From Halorubrum sp. DM2 (GTDB lineage Archaea > Halobacteriota > Halobacteria > Halobacteriales > Haloferacaceae): 64,000 nucleotides of DNA. Position numbers and translations under genes: made by a program. This document shows, piece after piece, positions 61,283 through 64,000 of the stretch. The stretch's first letter is position 1; each line of letters opens with the position of its first letter. The stretch covers positions 1,361,650 to 1,425,649 of the forward strand of contig NZ_LR594487.1 in the NCBI RefSeq assembly GCF_901686465.1, in the 5' to 3' direction. The notes beneath the pieces are model-generated. The model saw nothing but the letters and a program-made list of their open reading frames with translations. It searched no databases and had not been told where the DNA came from.

Positions 61283-61383
61283 ACCCGAGGGGGACGGTCG
61301 ATCATTATGACTCTTTCGAGAGAACGGTGAACGCCGAGCCGGGCGTGCCGGCGTGGTCGACGCCGCGGGCCGTCGCGCCCCGG

Positions 61384-61563
61384 TCACTTCAGTCCGAACG
61401 ACCGCATGACGGTGTCGGCCAGCCCCTTCGCGATCAGCGCGAGCCCGGCCAGAACCACCATCAGCGCGCCCGCGACGACCGGGTCGTGGAGGGTCAGAAT
61501 GCCGATTCCGGCGAAGACGACGAGGAGGCCGACGATTCCTTCAATTCCGAGCGTGTCGCGCAT
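61384..61563 (-). CDS. Small membrane protein, DUF7470-like
   Basis: 59-residue protein from ATG 61563: MRDTLGIEGIVGLLVVFAGI with a first helix to 25, then HDPVVAGALMVVLAGLALIAKGL with a second. The shape and MRDTLG start match a haloarchaeal DUF7470-like family. Function unknown. Longer frames reaching 61947 merely oppose the aIF1A gene. Its promoter mirrors that of aIF1A. Confidence 0.65.
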   Translation of the reverse strand: MRDTLGIEGIVGLLVVFAGIGILTLHDPVVAGALMVVLAGLALIAKGLADTVMRSFGLK

Positions 61564-61587
61564 GCCGTCGGGTCCGCGGTCCGGTGA

Positions 61588-61632
61588 CCTAAAAGGGCCG
61601 TTTCGGTCCCGACAGAGAGCGGCCCTTTTATT
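61588..61632. promoter_or_regulatory. Mirrored divergent promoters of the DUF7470-like and aIF1A genes
   Basis: AAAAGGGCCG (61591-61600) and CGGCCCTTTT (61620-61629) are a perfect 10-bp inverted repeat. The left arm on the minus strand reads CGGCCCTTTTAGG, 25-35 bases before ATG 61563; the right arm reads CGGCCCTTTTATTT, 28-40 bases before ATG 61660. Each arm is therefore a BRE plus TATA unit for its own gene; the symmetry comes from two near-identical promoters back to back. Confidence 0.6.
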
Positions 61633-61659
61633 TCGGCGAGTGCGTATGGCCGCGTACGC

Positions 61660-61950
61660 ATGAGCAACGGAGACGGCAGCGGTCGGAACGACCTCCGGAT
61701 GCCCGACGACGACGAGGTGTTCGCGGAGGTCGTCGAGATGCTCGGCGCGAACCGCGTCAAAGTGCGCTGTGCGGACGGGAACGAACGGACCGCGCGCATC
61801 CCCGGCCGGATGCAAAAGCGCGTGTGGATCCGCGAAGACGACATCGTCCTCGTCGAGCCGTGGGACTGGCAGGACGAGAAGGCCGACATCTCGTGGCGCT
61901 ACGAGAAGAGCGAGGCCGAACAGCTCCGCGAGGAAGGCCACCTTCAATAA
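61660..61950 (+). CDS. eif1a: Translation initiation factor aIF1A
   Basis: 96-residue OB-fold protein that helps place initiator tRNA on the ribosome. The family stretch runs [42 protein letters not shown] and [17 protein letters not shown]-terminal and C-terminal tails are acidic, as in other halophiles. It has the divergent promoter described at 61588-61632. Repeat copy D lies downstream. Confidence 0.96.
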   Translation: MSNGDGSGRNDLRMPDDDEVFAEVVEMLGANRVKVRCADGNERTARIPGRMQKRVWIREDDIVLVEPWDWQDEKADISWRYEKSEAEQLREEGHLQ

Positions 61951-62054
61951 CGGGTCGTGGGAGCAGTCGGCGAGTTCTGGGGAGTTCCGTGACGCTCGTC
62001 CGTTTCTCGGATCGGCGCTGATTTCCCGATCTCTCGGGGATACGTCGGTACAAT

Positions 62055-62390
62055 CGAGTCAACCAAGAACACCTCCAGAGTCCCAACCGCTCGGCTGTAC
62101 AGTAGTGTTCCTGTTTATAAATCACCGATCGGCACGGACCGCTCCGAAGCCCCAGCCGTGAGGCGGACGCACGCTCGCTGCGGTCCTCAGTCGCTCGCTG
62201 CGCTCGCTCCCTGCGGTCCTTACGTCGCCTGCGTCCGCCTCACGGCTGCCCCTTCGAGTCCCGCCGCGCACAGCACAGCACAGCACCTCACGCCTCCCCA
62301 GCCTCGTCGACCGGTCTCCGCTTCGCTCCGACCGGTCGACTCCCTCGCGCGGCGCTCCTCGGCCGCGATGCGGCCTCGGAGGCGCGCGCC
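62055..62390 (+). repeat. Structured repeat element, copy D
   Basis: Plus-strand copy in the 500-base gap 61951-62450. Leader CAACCAAGAACACCTCC (with copy C) and a degenerate box 1 (62072-62100) come first; then TTTATAAAT (62114-62122) and, 21 bases later, box 2 CCGAAGCCCCAGCCG (62144-62158). The outer stem is the longest: 19 bp perfect, 62153-62171 with 62230-62248, around 58 bases. The conserved block (62246-62308), stem 2 GTCGACCGGT/ACCGGTCGAC (62306-62315 with 62331-62340) and stem 3 GGCCGC/GCGGCC with flanking GGCGCTCC and GGAGGCGC follow. It ends 60 bases before the RimK-like gene. Confidence 0.9.
62114..62122 (+). promoter_or_regulatory. TATA-like box inside repeat copy D
   Basis: TTTATAAAT is a consensus haloarchaeal TATA box, exactly 21 bases before CCGAAGCCCCAGCCG. 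The equal spacing and partly shared spacer in copy A argue that an RNA begins near the box. Confidence 0.55.
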
Positions 62391-62450
62391 ACCGCAGTGG
62401 TCCACTCCTGCTCGCGCGGTTTTTAAGTCCGAACGGTCCCCAGCGATGGT

Positions 62451-63344
62451 ATGATCCGGCTCGCGATGACCACCGACGCGGAGACGTTCGAACGCGTGCG
62501 CGAGCCGCTCGGCGAGCGCGGGATCGAGGTCGGCCACGTGCGGGCGAAAGAGCGATCCCTGCGAGTTTCGAGCGGGGGCGGCGAGAGAGCGGAGCCGGCG
62601 GACGAGTTCGACGGCTTCGACGTCGGTCTCGTCTATCCGACGCGGCTCATGGAGGGCGCGGTCGTCGACGAGCGGTTGGGCGTCCCGTGGGTGAACGGCC
62701 GCGACGCGGTCGTGACCTCGCGGAACAAGGCGGGCGTGCTGGCGGCGCTCGACGCCGCCGGACTCCCCACCCCCGGGACGACGCTCGTCTCGAACCCCGT
62801 CGACGAGTCGGTCGTCGTCGACGCCGTCAACGACTTTTCGTACCCCGTCGTCGTCAAGCCGAACTCCGCGACCCGCGGGGTGGGGGTCGCGACCGCGAGC
62901 GACCTCGACTCGCTTCTCGGCGTCGTCGACTACCTGAACCTGATCCACGACTACCGCGCGACGGGCGACAAGTCGTTCCTGATCCAAGAGTTCCTCCCGG
63001 ACGCCCGCGACTACCGCGCGATGGTCGTCGACGGGCGGTACGCGGGGGCGGTGGAACGCGTTCTCGACGACGACGCGCTCGCGGCCGGCCGGTGGAAACA
63101 CAACGTCCACCGGGGCGCGACGGCCCGCGGCGTCGACCTCGACTCCGAGGCGCGCGACCTCGCCGAGCGCGCGGCCGAGACGCTGGGGATCGACTACCTG
63201 GGCGTCGACCTGCTGGCGACCGACGACCGGCTCGTCGTCAACGAGACGAACGCCCGGCCGACCGTCGACGCCGCGACGAAGTACGAGGACGACTTCTACG
63301 ACCGACTCGCGGCGCTGATCCGACGGACCGCTAGCAGAGAGTAG
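62451..63344 (+). CDS. RimK-like ATP-grasp ligase
   Basis: 297-residue ATP-grasp enzyme of the RimK / LysX type, which joins glutamate or another amino acid to a peptide or small molecule. ATP-grasp features: NKAGVLAALDAAGLPTPGTTLV, YPVVVKPNSATRGVGVA (ATP-binding lysine and glycine loop), DKSFLIQEFLPD, and the metal site LVVNETNARPTVDAATK. The N-terminal domain has an extra acidic loop. The acceptor is not predictable; archaeal RimK-like enzymes act in coenzyme F420, methanopterin or lysine routes. It starts 60 bases after repeat copy D. Confidence 0.88.
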   Translation: MIRLAMTTDAETFERVREPLGERGIEVGHVRAKERSLRVSSGGGERAEPADEFDGFDVGLVYPTRLMEGAVVDERLGVPWVNGRDAVVTSRNKAGVLAALDAAGLPTPGTTLVSNPVDESVVVDAVNDFSYPVVVKPNSATRGVGVATASDLDSLLGVVDYLNLIHDYRATGDKSFLIQEFLPDARDYRAMVVDGRYAGAVERVLDDDALAAGRWKHNVHRGATARGVDLDSEARDLAERAAETLGIDYLGVDLLATDDRLVVNETNARPTVDAATKYEDDFYDRLAALIRRTASRE

Positions 63345-63380
63345 CCGAAGGACGGCGAAGAGACGGAGGCAGAGAGCGAC

Positions 63381-63761
63381 TCAGACGAGGTCGATCGACG
63401 CGCTGTCGTCGGCGCGGTCGAACGTGACCTCCAGGACGCCGTTGTTGAACGTCGCGTCGGCGGAGTGTTCGTCGACGGGCGCGGGGAGGTCGACGGTCTC
63501 GTCGTACTCGCGCCGGTCGGAGACCGCGGAGATGGTGAGCGCGTCGCCGTCGCAGCGCAGCGAGAGGTCCTCCTTCGAGACGGCGGGGAGGTCGGCGACG
63601 AGACGTACCGACTCCTCGGTGGCATACGCGTCGACGTGGGTGTCGGAGCCGAACCCGGCGTCGTCCGCGGACGGCCCGTTCGCGTTGGCCATCTCGTTCA
63701 TCATCCGCTCGATCTCCTCGAAGAAGTCTCCGAACGGATCGTCGCGGTCGTCTCTGTCCAT
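63381..63761 (-). CDS. Hsp20-like small heat-shock protein
   Basis: 126-residue protein from ATG 63761. After DRDDPFGDFFEEIERMMNEM, an amphipathic N-terminal helix typical of haloarchaeal Hsp20, the crystallin domain holds TEESVRLVADLPAVSKEDLS, LRCDGDALTISAV, and TFNNGVLEVTFDRAD. The GVLEV strand closes the fold; there is no long C-terminal IxI tail. Start chosen by family; a further ATG at 63854 would add 31 residues with no similarity. Divergent from gap, 164 bp between starts. Confidence 0.85.
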   Translation of the reverse strand: MDRDDRDDPFGDFFEEIERMMNEMANANGPSADDAGFGSDTHVDAYATEESVRLVADLPAVSKEDLSLRCDGDALTISAVSDRREYDETVDLPAPVDEHSADATFNNGVLEVTFDRADDSASIDLV

Positions 63762-63892
63762 ACCTCCCGTGAAGTCGGTGACCCCGATAAGCCTTCTGTC
63801 GGTCGCCGTATCGGCCGCCATCAGAGCCGCCGTCGACGCGGCCGTTCGTAACAAATTCGAACGATTATGACGATCTCGGGGCGACTGAGCCG

Positions 63893-63902
63893 GATTTAAG
63901 TA
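63893..63902 (+). promoter_or_regulatory. TATA-like box of the gap gene
   Basis: GATTTAAGTA lies 24-33 bases before the ATG at 63926, indicating a leaderless transcript of GAPDH. Confidence 0.5.
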
Positions 63903-63925
63903 GTTGGCTCTCGCCTTTTTCGAAC

Positions 63926-64000
63926 ATGAGTAAATCGCATCTGGCAGCTGGCGACGACGTGAGCGACGACGAGGTCGTTCGAGTGGGACTCAACGGCTTC
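63926..64000 (+). CDS. gap: Glyceraldehyde-3-phosphate dehydrogenase, N-terminal part
   Basis: Only the first 25 residues lie inside the window. They read MSKSHLAAGDDVSDDEVVRV followed by GLNGF, the opening of a class I GAPDH whose Rossmann loop normally continues GRIGR. Haloarchaeal GAPDH starts with this kind of acidic extension before VRVGLNGF. The enzyme interconverts glyceraldehyde 3-phosphate and 1,3-bisphosphoglycerate; direction cannot be told here. A TATA-like box at 63893-63902 supports the start. The rest is beyond the window. Confidence 0.75.
   Translation, partial: MSKSHLAAGDDVSDDEVVRVGLNGF

Overview
The window is chromosomal DNA of a halophilic archaeon (class Halobacteria), probably Halorubrum or a close relative. 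The GC content is very high and the predicted proteins are strongly acidic. Translation and transcription genes are archaeal (aIF2-gamma, aIF1A, S17e, S24e, aEF-1beta, Rpo7, Spt4, class I LysRS, a Kae1-Bud32 fusion), and many small genes belong to families seen mainly in haloarchaea. Most genes start 25-30 nt after an AT-rich TATA-like box, as expected for leaderless mRNAs. The genus is inferred from overall resemblance and was not tested. I saw no rRNA, tRNA, CRISPR array or intact insertion sequence.

Layout. 1-6.8 kb: a UbiA-family enzyme, an unusual membrane sensor kinase, an isochorismatase-like hydrolase divergent from an HxlR regulator, and two DUF3179 proteins flanking a small membrane protein with a paired-cysteine motif. 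6.8-13.5 kb: uridine phosphorylase, UPF0179, TmcA, a ferredoxin and GluRS. 13.5-19.6 kb: small exported orphan proteins interleaved with SurE, CarA, an Lrp-type regulator and a cold-shock protein. 19.7-25 kb: isocitrate dehydrogenase, a glycosyltransferase, an HTTM membrane protein and an asparaginase-like hydrolase. 25.6-29.1 kb: an overlapping operon of cofD, a Dus-like TIM barrel, a CitG-like enzyme and a DUF447 protein. 29.2-39.5 kb: an information-processing block (S17e, a TctA-like permease, aEF-1beta, aIF2-gamma, PIN protein, Rpo7, Spt4, dephospho-CoA kinase, S24e, Kae1-Bud32). 39.6-47.3 kb: a second sensor kinase, pyrH-lysS-zinc finger, a MoaE fusion, a site-2 protease and an FkbM methyltransferase. 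47.3-53.9 kb: UbiB kinase, Hsp20, DUF2391, an alpha/beta hydrolase, and a small Hsp20-like protein coupled to Cdc48. 54-64 kb: B12-type ribonucleotide reductase, an aldo/keto reductase divergent from an FeS photolyase-related protein, aIF1A, a RimK-like ligase, another Hsp20 and the start of GAPDH.

The most notable signal is non-coding. Four copies of a 260-440 bp structured element lie in the largest intergenic gaps (10.53-10.86, 25.05-25.45, 32.63-32.98 and 62.06-62.39 kb). They share linear sequence blocks, but the stem sequences differ between copies while both arms stay complementary. This is compensatory change, as expected for a structured RNA or a hairpin-recognised mobile DNA. In two copies a TATA-like box stands exactly 21 nt before the conserved GAAGCCCCAG box. 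Open reading frames crossing these elements should not be annotated as proteins.
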